Shown: one piece after another, positions 16,855 through 26,033 of the stretch | Position numbering within the stretch: position 1 is the first letter of the stretch | Layout of the letters: each line of letters begins with the position of its first letter | Assembly (NCBI GenBank): GCA_963789215.1 | Contig: CAWBJY010000007.1 | Coordinates: forward strand, 13,895 to 77,894 | Origin: Phormidesmis sp963789215 | GTDB lineage: Bacteria; Cyanobacteriota; Cyanobacteriia; Phormidesmidales; Phormidesmidaceae | Reading direction: 5' to 3' | Length of the DNA: 64,000 nt | Made by a program: the position numbers and the translations under genes | Notes under the pieces: model-generated | The model's database searches: none | What the model saw: only the letters and a program-made list of their open reading frames with translations | What the model was told of the DNA's origin: nothing

Positions 16855-17546
16855 ACATACCGCTGTTCATCAAGCAACTCATTGGTAGGTTTGCACCCGC
16901 TGCAAAGCCAAACCCAGATCTAAACGCAAATCCAAACCTAAATCTAAACGCAAATTATCAGCCGTCAGTCTCAGCGCAAGCGACCCAAACCAGTCCAACA
17001 GAAGCATCATCCCATCAGAGCTTGCCCGCTCAAAACCAGCTTGCTCAAAGGCAACTTGCTCAAAATCTATCCGATCAATCGCTAGTACGCGAAATTCGCA
17101 CTCAGCGAAAGTTCACCCTTGCCGAAGCCATTGGCCGAGAAGGCAGCAACTTCATGAAGGGCGAATCTGCTATTCCTCGTCCTCTCAGAGCTACCGCAGC
17201 AATAAACCAGTTCATCACAACCCATCTTCCTAGCCCTAGCGGCCCAGTTTCAACGGTACTTCAGTCCTGGGCAAAAGAAGACGTTCGAGTGAGCCGCCAT
17301 CTAGACGCGCCGCTTATAGCCCTCTCTCAAATCATCAAGAGTCTTCTCAACGAACCGACCACCTTTCAAGAATTCTTTAGACAGCTCGCGATCGCCCAAA
17401 GCAAACTTACCGGCGATCGCCCCCACTTCCAGCCGCCCAACCATCCACCACATCCCGACGCCGTGCACTCTCACGAATCGGTCACGCAGCAGCTAGCCGA
17501 TCTCCTTCAAAAGCTACAGGCACAGGCTAAACAGCACTTGCAATAG
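16851..17546 (+). CDS. Conserved hypothetical protein
   Basis: A 231-residue protein whose ATG overlaps the hydrolase stop codon. The N-terminal third is low-complexity (Asn/Pro/Gln repeats such as NPNLNLNAN and NQLAQRQLAQNL). A conserved-looking core follows, with REIRTQRKFTLAEAIGREGSNFMKGES and helices ALSQIIKSLLNEPTTFQEFFRQL. The C-terminal helix is Gln/Lys-rich. No enzymatic motif or membrane segment is seen. Its 3' end overlaps the 3' end of convergent cofH by 20 nt. Confidence 0.7.
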   Translation: MNIPLFIKQLIGRFAPAAKPNPDLNANPNLNLNANYQPSVSAQATQTSPTEASSHQSLPAQNQLAQRQLAQNLSDQSLVREIRTQRKFTLAEAIGREGSNFMKGESAIPRPLRATAAINQFITTHLPSPSGPVSTVLQSWAKEDVRVSRHLDAPLIALSQIIKSLLNEPTTFQEFFRQLAIAQSKLTGDRPHFQPPNHPPHPDAVHSHESVTQQLADLLQKLQAQAKQHLQ

Positions 17547-18672
17547 CACCCACCTTAACCTTTCCATACAGCGTGTCCCGCTGCCGCGCCGGCCGACCTA
17601 AAGACTCAATCGCCCCCACTAAATCTGCCTCGCTCTGACAAGTCCCCCCAGTCGCACCCGCCATAGAAGTAATATGCTCCTCCATCAAAATCCCACCAAT
17701 ATCGTTGCAGCCCCACCGCAAAGCTTCCGTTGCCCCATCCAACCCTAGCTTCACCCAGCTCGGCTGATGGTTCACAATCCAATTCCCCAAAAATATTCGA
17801 GCCACCGCCATTAGCAGTAGCGCATCTTCTAGCACCGGTTGGTCGCGTCCTACTCTACGTCGCAAAGGCTTAGGCGCTTCTTGCCCCACAAACGGCAGCA
17901 ATATAAATTCTGAAATTCCATCAAACCCCGCCCGACGCGATCGCTGCTGCAATCGCCGCAGCAAATCCAAATGAACAACCTGCTGCTCTACCGTCTCGAT
18001 ATGACCCGAAAGCATCGTACTCGTCGTAGGCAGCCCCACTTTATGCGCTAGCCCTACAATCTCCAACCACTCAGCCGCCGAAGTCTTTTCCGGGCACAGA
18101 ATCCGCCGCACATCATCATCCAAAATCTCCGCCGCCGTTCCCGGCAAAGAGCCAACCCCTGCCTCTCGAAGCGCCACCAATACCGCTTCCAAGCTCAGCC
18201 CATCTTCTCTCGCAATAAACTGCACCTCCTGCGGCGAAAACGCATGAACGTGCAAATCCGGGGACGCCTGCCGAATAGTTTCCACTAGCTTGCAGTAATA
18301 AGCTAGAGATGTCCCCTCAATCTTTGCCGCCGGATTTAACCCACCTTGCATACAGATCTCAGTAGCACCTAGCGCAACGGCCTCTGTCGCTTTCTCCAAA
18401 ATGCCACTCCAATCCACCCAGTAAGCGCCCGCTTGGCCAGCATCTCTACGAAAAGCACAAAAGCTACAGTGCTGCTCGCAAATATTGGTGTAATTAATAT
18501 TGCGGTTCAGCACGTAGGTCACCGTCTCACCAACCTGACGCTGCCGCAACTCATCTGCTGCCGCTCGAACCAACGCTTTCTCTCTCGAAGTCTTTACCTG
18601 TAGCAGCGCAATTCCATCCGCCACAGAAATATCTTCTCCCAACAGCGATCGCTCTAAAATCTTCTCAACCAT
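17527..18672 (-). CDS. cofH: FO synthase subunit 2, radical SAM (7,8-didemethyl-8-hydroxy-5-deazariboflavin synthesis)
   Basis: CofH works with CofG to build the 5-deazaflavin FO from tyrosine and a flavin precursor; in cyanobacteria FO serves as the antenna pigment of DNA photolyase. The radical SAM cluster cysteines are in CEQHCSFC (Cys65, 69, 72), followed by ATEICMQGGLNP, HAFSPQEV and LPGTAAEILDD. The C-terminal part has GQEAPKPLRRR and GGTCQSE. Length 381 residues is typical. The frame is open to 18807, but a terminator for the upstream gene lies inside that extension, so ATG 18672 is preferred. cofG is not in this window. Confidence 0.92.
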   Translation of the reverse strand: MVEKILERSLLGEDISVADGIALLQVKTSREKALVRAAADELRQRQVGETVTYVLNRNINYTNICEQHCSFCAFRRDAGQAGAYWVDWSGILEKATEAVALGATEICMQGGLNPAAKIEGTSLAYYCKLVETIRQASPDLHVHAFSPQEVQFIAREDGLSLEAVLVALREAGVGSLPGTAAEILDDDVRRILCPEKTSAAEWLEIVGLAHKVGLPTTSTMLSGHIETVEQQVVHLDLLRRLQQRSRRAGFDGISEFILLPFVGQEAPKPLRRRVGRDQPVLEDALLLMAVARIFLGNWIVNHQPSWVKLGLDGATEALRWGCNDIGGILMEEHITSMAGATGGTCQSEADLVGAIESLGRPARQRDTLYGKVKVGAIASAV

Positions 18673-18754
18673 AAATATGCTTGCACAACAACTAGCTTTA
18701 TCCCATCCTACAAGGTTTTTCTCCTCACCTTCGCCATCGCTCACAGCGCCAACG

Positions 18755-18788
18755 CAAAAAAACGGACAAGCCATTGCTAGCTTGTCCG
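18755..18788 (-). terminator. Rho-independent terminator of the DUF928 gene
   Basis: A perfect 9-bp stem (CGGACAAGC with GCTTGTCCG, 8-nt loop) is followed on the minus strand by seven T. It lies about 80 nt beyond the DUF928 stop codon and upstream of cofH, so the two leftward genes are separate transcription units. Confidence 0.9.
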
Positions 18789-18871
18789 CTCGTTCGTTGT
18801 TTATCAATTGCCCGTCAAAAATGTGACTTCTTTACGCGCTAGCCCGCTCAAATTAGTCCTTTTTTACAGCA

Positions 18872-19843
18872 TTATTGCTCCATCACGATAGGCGCTGCTG
18901 CTATATCAGCTAAGCCAACAGACTCCAGCAGTTCGTACCAATGCTGAGAAATAGCTTCGTCATCTTGCCCAGCTTGTAAAGAAGCTAGTTTTGCCGCCGT
19001 ATCGTACCAAATACCGTTCGCGCCTAAAGCTTCAATCTCAGTAATCGCATCGCCACCTGTAGAAGCGGCCATCTCACTATTTTGACCCACTCGCTTTACC
19101 CACCCGTCCACGAAAGGACTCGATGGCTTTAGCGCACCGTCTATCTTCAAAGCTAAATACCATTGGTAATTCTGATCAACGGTTAGCTCAGGAGCGCTTG
19201 ATGGTAGATCGACCGCAACTACACCACCAGAAGACGGAATGGCCACCACCCTCTCATACACAGAATCTTTCACTTCATCTTTAATGCTAAAGACAGCCTC
19301 AGAGGCATTAGAAGCTGGCACATATACCAGAATAGTTGGCCTAGCTTGGACTGTCTTTCCAAAAAAGCTATCCGGCATAACCGCTAGCATCGACGTTCCA
19401 ATAGAAGTAGGAAGCGTCGAGGTTTCGCCATAGAGGTTGCTTCGAGCCGAACTATTAGTAGTTGCTAACGCTTCACTAGAATCTGTAAAGATTCCTCGCG
19501 AAGCACCGCCGGTTGCCCCCTGCGGCGAGGCAGCATCGGGTGGAGGACTAAAGAAACCGCCCCGCGAAGCGCCGCCCGTAGTTCCTCTAGCCGCACCATT
19601 TCTCGCTGGCGGCGTAAACAAGCCACCCCGAGAAGCACCGCCCGTAGCACCTCTCGGAGAAGCCTCGCCAGCAGATGGTGTAAACATATTGCCACGAGAA
19701 GCACCGCCTGTCGTACTTCTCGGCGCAGCATCACCGGCAGACGGCGTGAACATAACGGCATGGGCTGCCCCAGTCTGAGTCCAGGCGGTTCCGGCTACCA
19801 GAGCAGCTGTGCCCAAGCCGCTTGCCAACCAATTGCGTTTCAT
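18872..19843 (-). CDS. DUF928 protein with N-terminal Gly/Ser-rich repeats
   Basis: A 323-residue exported protein. A signal peptide (MKRNWLASGLGTAALVAG) ends near AHA at residue 29. Residues about 31-117 form four imperfect 22-residue repeats built on FTPSAGxAxPRGATGGASRG. The C-terminal half carries the DUF928 signature: PTILVYVPASNASEAVF, then GVVAVDLPSSAPEL and YQWYLALKIDG with PFVDGWVKRV. DUF928 genes in cyanobacteria commonly sit beside CHAT-TPR genes, as here (236 nt downstream of one, same strand). Its biochemical role is unknown. The frame extends to a TTG at 20044, but the ATG at 19843 with signal peptide is the natural start. Confidence 0.85.
   Translation of the reverse strand: MKRNWLASGLGTAALVAGTAWTQTGAAHAVMFTPSAGDAAPRSTTGGASRGNMFTPSAGEASPRGATGGASRGGLFTPPARNGAARGTTGGASRGGFFSPPPDAASPQGATGGASRGIFTDSSEALATTNSSARSNLYGETSTLPTSIGTSMLAVMPDSFFGKTVQARPTILVYVPASNASEAVFSIKDEVKDSVYERVVAIPSSGGVVAVDLPSSAPELTVDQNYQWYLALKIDGALKPSSPFVDGWVKRVGQNSEMAASTGGDAITEIEALGANGIWYDTAAKLASLQAGQDDEAISQHWYELLESVGLADIAAAPIVMEQ
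19493..19753 (-). repeat. In-frame 66-bp repeat, four copies
   Basis: This DNA encodes the four 22-residue Gly/Ser/Arg-rich units of the DUF928 protein. The core ATGGASRG-type segment is the best conserved part, while the FTP-x-A-x-P lead-in varies. Expansion by slippage or unequal crossover is likely. Confidence 0.75.
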
Positions 19844-20079
19844 AGTGTTCCTCAACCTAAATAATCTCTCGAATACGACAAAAAACCGAGCGCTCAGCCA
19901 GCTTAAATCAACAGACTTCAGTCTCGTGTTCTTACCAAAAACGATTGTGTAATTTCTAATTGTGTAACTTCTATAGTAAATAGCCGAATCTCGTGATGTC
20001 TGGAGTGTAACCGCGGGGCTAAGTATATACTTCTCGCGAAGCAAGCGGAAACCACGTAGAAGGATCTACAAACAAATAC

Positions 20080-22671
20080 CTACTGCCAATTGCCAACCAA
20101 AGTATAGGCAGACCAGAAAAACGGATCGCTGTAAGTCGGATCGGCAATCAATGTTAGCTGAGCCTGTCGAAGCGCCTCTGCTTTACTAATTCCTGGCTCG
20201 TCAATCACCTTGTAAAGAGCCGTCATCAGCTTTGCCGCGGCCTTATCCTTCACGGGCCACAGCGTCGCCACTGTCGACCTTGCCCCAGACTGCACAGCCA
20301 GCCCTGCTAATCCTAATACGGCTCGCTCGTCGCCCGATGCGGTATCGCAAGCACTCAATACCAGCAGTTCAACCGCACTAGAGGCCCCTCTAGCCTGGAG
20401 AATCTCAGAGAGTTCTTTCACACTCAAACGACCCTCCCAGGTAGACAAAAACGTATCTTCTAACCGAGAGCTAAACTGCCCATGTGTCGCTAGATGAACA
20501 ATACTCGCAGAACTGTTTTTGATGTCTTTAGCTAGGCGATCGCTTGTAAATTCTTCATTAATTAGCGTATTTGCTGAAACTAACTGGCTGATGTTAGAAA
20601 TCTCCTCCTTTACCGCTGGCAGAGCGCTCAGTCCATTACGAGCTTCGCTAATACCTCCAACTACCGCATCAGTCTTTATTTGATCGAGCGATCGCGCATT
20701 CATCAACTGCAACCCTGGAGAAAGCGCTACCGCATACTTCTCAATCAAATACTGATCGCCGTCATACAGCGCCGCCATCGGAATATTTCGCAGTAGCCCA
20801 TCTAATACAAAGACCATAGTTTCTGTATTGGCCATCAGTGCACCGTCTTCTGCCGGACGCACTAGCCAATCATAAACCTGCTTAGACAACGCCAATCGCT
20901 CCCTATTATCAGAAACAGGGTGAATAGTCGTCAGCAATTCTTGTAGCGTAGATTCTATTGCCTCAGCTTTTATCTTCGTCTCGTAGTACGCCAGCGGCTG
21001 ACTTGCACTCGACGCAATTACCGCCAGTCGATCCGGCAAAATAATCGGGTAAACAATCGTTGCCAGCGGATCTACTCGATCAATCTGCTGAGACTCAACG
21101 TCAATACAAGCCTCCTGAAAATAGTTGTCCAGCTCCGCTAACTGTAAAGCTTCAATCACCTCTCTTGCCTGCGTTAAGTTTGCCTGGCTTGGCTGATTCG
21201 ATTCACCCGTTCCTTCAGACAAAAGCAGGCTCACCATCTCCCGATAAATAGGCTCTATATTCTCCCTAAAAGAAAACTGCACGTCCGGGTCGATAGCCAC
21301 CAAATCGCTGCGCAAAGACTGCAAAGACTCAATTGCCTCGCCATAAGCGGCGATCGCCTCAATGGTATTGTGCTGTTGTTTCAAAATCTGACCCAACTGC
21401 CACGCAGACTGTGAAGCAATATCGTCCGCCTCAATCGACCGGGCAATATCAAGCGACCTTTCCGTCAGTTTGCGAGCCTCCGCCCACTGCTCAGTCTCCA
21501 TATACAGTGCGCCCTGCTGATCTAGAGCATAAGCTTCTGCCTGCCGATCGCCTAAAGACTGAGCAGATTTCACCGCTGTAGACAGCAGCTCATTCGTCTT
21601 CGCAACCGGCAGCGATCGCCCCTGCTTATTCTCTTTCGCCAAACTAGCGCTTAAATTAACCGCCCCATACACCGATAGCCTGCTAGGCGGCAACGAATTC
21701 AGCTCGCTTACAATCTCTTCTACTAACGGTGCAGTCTCATCCACCATCTCAGCTTCTACATACAGTCTTAGCCGGTTCAAGTCTGCTTGTAGCGCATCAT
21801 CCGCGTTTACCGCCGCAGTCTTAGCCCGCTCAAACATATCCATCGCCGCCCACATATCTCCCCAGTCTTCGGCGGTCTTACCCAAGCTTAAATAAGTTGC
21901 GCTCAGCTCAGTAGTCGACTCTAGAGCAACCGCGATATTCGCACTTTCAAACAGCGCTGTCCGGCTCGCCGGTAAATCGCCCAACACCTGCAAGGCCGTT
22001 CCCAGCGTGCGCAGTCCATTCACCTTTAGTTCAGAATCCGGCATGTCTTTTAGCTGCTCAGCAATAGCCTCTAGCTGCTGACGCGATCGCCGATAAAACC
22101 CTAAGCTTTGCAATGCCTGAGCCTGATTGATCCGACTGCCCAACACCCCAGACTTATCGCCCGCCCGTCGATAGGAAGCCTCAGCCTGCTCCCAAAGGCC
22201 TAGCGCAGCCTCAGCTTTTCCCAGATGGTAAGCCAATCCTGCCTGAGTATTCAGTACTTGCGCAAAGACAACAGCATCCACCTGTTCCGATGGCCCGCGC
22301 TCCAAAATCTCCAGGCTATTATCAACCGCACGTTGAGCCAAATCCCACTGATTGAGTTCTTGATAAGCAGAAGATAAATAGCTAAGTGCAACAGCTTGAA
22401 CCGTCAGATCTTTTTGGCTCTCTGCAACCTCTACAGCCTGCTGCCATTTCTCTGCTGCCGCCGCAAACTGACCTAGCCTGTAAAGTTCGCGGCCCGACGC
22501 CATCAAATCTTCGCCCGCTCTAAATTGACTAACCTCAGTTGAGCCCACGCTGTCTCTAGATAGCAAAGGGGAAGATTCTATAGCATTTGCAGCCAACGGT
22601 AAAAGTCCAATTACTGTGCCAGCGCTTAGCAAACCGGCAGCCATGCGTGCCAGAGTGTAGTTCGTTTTCAT
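20080..22671 (-). CDS. Exported TPR-CHAT protein (caspase-like peptidase family)
   Basis: An 863-residue protein with a signal peptide (MKTNYTLARMAAGLLSAG, cleavage near ANA). Residues about 50-450 are tandem TPR helices (for example LGQFAAAAEKWQQAVEVAE and QWAEARKLTERSLDIARS). The C-terminal CHAT domain spans about residues 560-863, with catalytic His730 in HLATHG and Cys775 in VLSACDTASG, so the dyad is intact. CHAT domains are clan CD peptidases related to caspases and separase. Here it is probably periplasmic and TPR-scaffolded. It heads a probable unit with the DUF928 gene downstream. The substrate is unknown. Confidence 0.9.
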   Translation of the reverse strand: MKTNYTLARMAAGLLSAGTVIGLLPLAANAIESSPLLSRDSVGSTEVSQFRAGEDLMASGRELYRLGQFAAAAEKWQQAVEVAESQKDLTVQAVALSYLSSAYQELNQWDLAQRAVDNSLEILERGPSEQVDAVVFAQVLNTQAGLAYHLGKAEAALGLWEQAEASYRRAGDKSGVLGSRINQAQALQSLGFYRRSRQQLEAIAEQLKDMPDSELKVNGLRTLGTALQVLGDLPASRTALFESANIAVALESTTELSATYLSLGKTAEDWGDMWAAMDMFERAKTAAVNADDALQADLNRLRLYVEAEMVDETAPLVEEIVSELNSLPPSRLSVYGAVNLSASLAKENKQGRSLPVAKTNELLSTAVKSAQSLGDRQAEAYALDQQGALYMETEQWAEARKLTERSLDIARSIEADDIASQSAWQLGQILKQQHNTIEAIAAYGEAIESLQSLRSDLVAIDPDVQFSFRENIEPIYREMVSLLLSEGTGESNQPSQANLTQAREVIEALQLAELDNYFQEACIDVESQQIDRVDPLATIVYPIILPDRLAVIASSASQPLAYYETKIKAEAIESTLQELLTTIHPVSDNRERLALSKQVYDWLVRPAEDGALMANTETMVFVLDGLLRNIPMAALYDGDQYLIEKYAVALSPGLQLMNARSLDQIKTDAVVGGISEARNGLSALPAVKEEISNISQLVSANTLINEEFTSDRLAKDIKNSSASIVHLATHGQFSSRLEDTFLSTWEGRLSVKELSEILQARGASSAVELLVLSACDTASGDERAVLGLAGLAVQSGARSTVATLWPVKDKAAAKLMTALYKVIDEPGISKAEALRQAQLTLIADPTYSDPFFWSAYTLVGNWQ

Positions 22672-22798
22672 ACTTTAAAAAGTCCAGTTGCTTTGCGCGA
22701 AATAACAGAACATGGAGTTCAGCAGTTCAATCAGCCGCTACATGCTAATCGCAGAACATCCGCTCTAGAATTCCCGCCGCTTATAGCGCCTGAACAAA

Positions 22799-23224
22799 TT
22801 ACGAAGTCTCAGACCACTCGCCGCTAGCCAGGTACACGCCGCCGTAGCTACGCACGCGTGCGATCGCCATCTCGTACACCCAAGCCACCATCAAAGGCTC
22901 GCAGTTAGGGCGAAATACCGAGCGCCGACAGCGCTGGTAATCATTTTCTTCCAGCGGGCGAGCATCCGAATAGTCTTCTAACTGATCTAGCCGTCTCAAA
23001 ACATCAGCGCAGATTGCAGTGCTCTGTCGAAAGCTCAGTAAAAAACCCTTAACCCAATCCTCTCCAGAGGTCATAGCGGGATAACCTAGCTGAGGAAAAT
23101 CGTAGAGTCGTCCTCTTACCAGCGCAGGGGTTGCCTCGGTCAAAAAATCGCCACAGCAGCGCTGATGATAGCGGCCTCCTGGCTTCAAGGTGCCGTATAC
23201 AAAGACACAAAGCCAGCTTTCCAC
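22799..23224 (-). CDS. Gamma-glutamylcyclotransferase-like protein
   Basis: A 141-residue protein with the family's signature near the N-terminus (VFVYGTLKPGGRYHQ) and YDFPQLGYPAM; an acidic stretch follows (LDQLEDYSD). The fold belongs to the GGCT/AIG2/YtfP group. Members cyclise gamma-glutamyl amines or have unknown roles, so the precise reaction is uncertain. Tyr and Gly of the YGTL loop are present, and Glu in QLEDY is a candidate catalytic acid. It is divergent from leuS, with only 80 nt between the two starts. Confidence 0.8.
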   Translation of the reverse strand: MESWLCVFVYGTLKPGGRYHQRCCGDFLTEATPALVRGRLYDFPQLGYPAMTSGEDWVKGFLLSFRQSTAICADVLRRLDQLEDYSDARPLEENDYQRCRRSVFRPNCEPLMVAWVYEMAIARVRSYGGVYLASGEWSETS

Positions 23225-23304
23225 ATTAAAACTCCTCTAAAAATCGCGCTACACACTAAAATACAACCTTACGTAATACGAACAAGAAAAGGAACCTCAG
23301 CGGC

Positions 23305-25899
23305 GTGGAATTGCGATATAGCCCAGCAGACATCGAAAGCAAATGGCAAACATACTGGGCTAAACACGAGCTGTACAAAGCGCCTGAAAAAACAGACGCC
23401 GAAACTAAGGGGAAATTCTATGCGCTATCTATGTTTCCTTATCCCTCTGGTGACCTCCACATGGGCCATGTACGCAACTACACCATTACCGATGTAGTCG
23501 CTCGCGTTCGCCGAATGCAGGGCTACCGTGTGCTGCACCCGATGGGGTGGGATGCGTTTGGTTTGCCCGCTGAAAACGCGGCTATTCAACGAGGGGTGCC
23601 CCCGGCAGAATGGACGCTCAAAAACATTGAGCAAATGCGTGAGCAGCTTAAAGCCCTAGGGCTTTCTTACGACTGGAATAGAGAAGTCGCAACCTGTTTG
23701 CCCAATTACTATCGTTGGACTCAGTGGATCTTCCTTCAGTTCTTTGACGCTGGGTTGGCCTACCAAAAAGAGGCCGCTGTCAACTGGGATCCGATTGACC
23801 AAACGGTGCTTGCGAATGAACAGGTAGACAGTGAGGGAAAATCATGGCGATCGGGCGCAAAAGTCGAGCGAAAGCTATTGCGCCAGTGGTTTTTCAAAAT
23901 TACAGACTATGCAGACAGGCTTCTTGCCGATCTAGATCAGCTCTCTGGCTGGCCAGAGCGAGTCAAGACGATGCAGGCCAACTGGATCGGTAAATCAACC
24001 GGTGCGCAAGTAACCTTCAAGGCAGAATCCGGCGAAGACCTTTTAATCTACACGACCCGCCCCGACACGCTTTGGGGTGCGACCTTTATGGTGCTCTCTC
24101 CCGAGCATTCGCTAATCAATTCTTTGACAACGCCAGAGCAAGCTGACGCGATTAAGCAATACCAAGACGCAGCGGCTAATCTCAGCACCATCGATCGAAC
24201 GGCGGAAGGCAGAGAGAAAACGGGCGTTTGGACAGGCAGCTATGCGGTTAATCCCGTCAATGACCAAAAGATCCCAATTTGGACGGCTGACTACGTCATG
24301 ATGGATTACGGAACAGGTGCGATTATGGCGGTTCCAGCGCATGACCAAAGAGACTTTGAGTTTGCGCGAAAGTTTGATTTGCCAGTAGAGGTTGTTGTTC
24401 AACCAGAAGATGAGTCGTTTAATGGCAAAACGATGGAGCAAGCCTACGCGCACAGCGGCGTGATGGTGAACTCTGGGCCTTTGAACGGTGTTATTGCGGG
24501 TAAAGGTGAAGGAGAGAGCGTGGAGCGGGCGATCGCCTACTTAGAAAAACAAAGCATCGGCCAAGGCACCACCAACTACCGCCTACGCGACTGGCTCGTA
24601 TCCCGTCAAAGATACTGGGGTGCGCCCATCCCTATCGTTCACTGTCCTAGCTGTGGCACCGTTCCCGTCCCTGACTCAGATCTCCCCGTCGAGCTACCCA
24701 CCAACGCAGAATTCTCCGGCAAAAGCGTAGCCTCCCTAGCCAAATTTGACGACTGGGTTAACGTTTCTTGCCCCAACTGCCAAGCCGAGGCCAAGCGCGA
24801 AACCGACACCATGGATACGTTTCTCGACTCCTCCTGGTATTTCCTGCGCTATGCCGATGCCAACAACCAATCAGAAGCTTTCAGCAAAACCAAAGTAGAC
24901 GATTGGCTCCCCGTCGATCAGTACGTTGGCGGCATTGAGCACGCAATCTTACACCTGCTCTATTCGCGCTTCTTTACTAAAGTGCTCAAAGATAGAGGGC
25001 TACTCAGCTTCGATGAACCCTTCCAACGTCTGTTGACGCAGGGAATGGTTCAGGCCATCACCTACAAAACAGCAGAAGGTAAATCTATCGCAGCCACAAA
25101 TATCACCGATTTAGACAACCCGACAGATCCGGAAACCGGCGACCCCCTGCAAGTTTCATTCACCAAAATGTCGAAATCTGCGTTTAACGGCGTTCCACCT
25201 GCTGAGGTACTCGCTAAGTACGGCGCAGACACCGCTCGGATGTTTATCCTTTTCAAAGCCCCCCCCGAAAAAGATCTCGAATGGGATGATGCCGATGTAG
25301 AAGGGCAGTATCGCTTCCTCAATCGAGTATGGCGATCCGTGACAGAATTTTCTCAGATGGAAAACGCAGCCAGCTTTGAGACAGTTAAAGGCATTGAGCA
25401 AACCAAGCTCAGCAAAGAAGACAAAGTCCTGCGCCGAGCAACCCATACGGCCATCAAAGAGATCTCAGAAGACATTGAAGGAGACTATCAGTTCAACACG
25501 GCCATCTCCGAATTGATGAAGCTAAGCAACGCCTTAAATGATACAAAAGACAAAACTACCGTAGCTTTTGCAGAGGGCATCTACAGTCTAGTTTTGCTCA
25601 TTGCACCGTTTGCTCCTCACATTGCCGACGAGCTATGGTCTCAGATGGCTAAAGGATCGGTACATCAACAGGCTTGGCCAGTCGTCGAAGCGGATGCCCT
25701 AGTCGCTGATGAGATTACGCTAGTCATTCAGATTATGGGTAAAACTAGAGGCACCTTGCAAGTTCCAGCCGGAGCCGATAAAGCTGAGCTAGAAAACTAT
25801 GCTCGCGAGTCAGAGATTGCTCAAAAATATCTAGAAGGGAAGGAAATCAAAAAAGTCATCGTCGTTCCTGGAAAGCTGGTTAATTTCGTAGCTGTTTAG
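23305..25899 (+). CDS. leuS: Leucyl-tRNA synthetase
   Basis: Class I synthetase charging tRNA-Leu, 864 residues, as expected for the bacterial type. HIGH-type motif HMGH is at residues 52-55 (PYPSGDLHMGHVRNY), and KMSKS is at about 621-625. The CP1 editing domain has the conserved TTRPDTLWGATF and a PAHDQRDFEFA segment, so mischarged tRNA hydrolysis should be retained. Zinc-like cysteines occur in HCPSCGTVP and SCPNCQAE. The start is GTG at 23305, with AGGAA about 12 nt upstream. It is monocistronic as far as can be seen. Confidence 0.97.
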   Translation: MELRYSPADIESKWQTYWAKHELYKAPEKTDAETKGKFYALSMFPYPSGDLHMGHVRNYTITDVVARVRRMQGYRVLHPMGWDAFGLPAENAAIQRGVPPAEWTLKNIEQMREQLKALGLSYDWNREVATCLPNYYRWTQWIFLQFFDAGLAYQKEAAVNWDPIDQTVLANEQVDSEGKSWRSGAKVERKLLRQWFFKITDYADRLLADLDQLSGWPERVKTMQANWIGKSTGAQVTFKAESGEDLLIYTTRPDTLWGATFMVLSPEHSLINSLTTPEQADAIKQYQDAAANLSTIDRTAEGREKTGVWTGSYAVNPVNDQKIPIWTADYVMMDYGTGAIMAVPAHDQRDFEFARKFDLPVEVVVQPEDESFNGKTMEQAYAHSGVMVNSGPLNGVIAGKGEGESVERAIAYLEKQSIGQGTTNYRLRDWLVSRQRYWGAPIPIVHCPSCGTVPVPDSDLPVELPTNAEFSGKSVASLAKFDDWVNVSCPNCQAEAKRETDTMDTFLDSSWYFLRYADANNQSEAFSKTKVDDWLPVDQYVGGIEHAILHLLYSRFFTKVLKDRGLLSFDEPFQRLLTQGMVQAITYKTAEGKSIAATNITDLDNPTDPETGDPLQVSFTKMSKSAFNGVPPAEVLAKYGADTARMFILFKAPPEKDLEWDDADVEGQYRFLNRVWRSVTEFSQMENAASFETVKGIEQTKLSKEDKVLRRATHTAIKEISEDIEGDYQFNTAISELMKLSNALNDTKDKTTVAFAEGIYSLVLLIAPFAPHIADELWSQMAKGSVHQQAWPVVEADALVADEITLVIQIMGKTRGTLQVPAGADKAELENYARESEIAQKYLEGKEIKKVIVVPGKLVNFVAV

Positions 25900-26033
25900 C
25901 TAGCGTTGGTCCGTTGGCGAGTTAAATTGTTCCAATTGATACACAAGCTTTATGGAAAAAGAGCCTCTTCACGGGCTGAAATGGTCGGCATCCCTGATAA
26001 AATCTCCGTGAAGATACATACAGGACACCCCGA

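Noticed and set aside
18673..18807. N-terminal extension of CofH
   Set aside because: A rho-independent terminator for the upstream gene lies inside it, and homology begins at the ATG at 18672.
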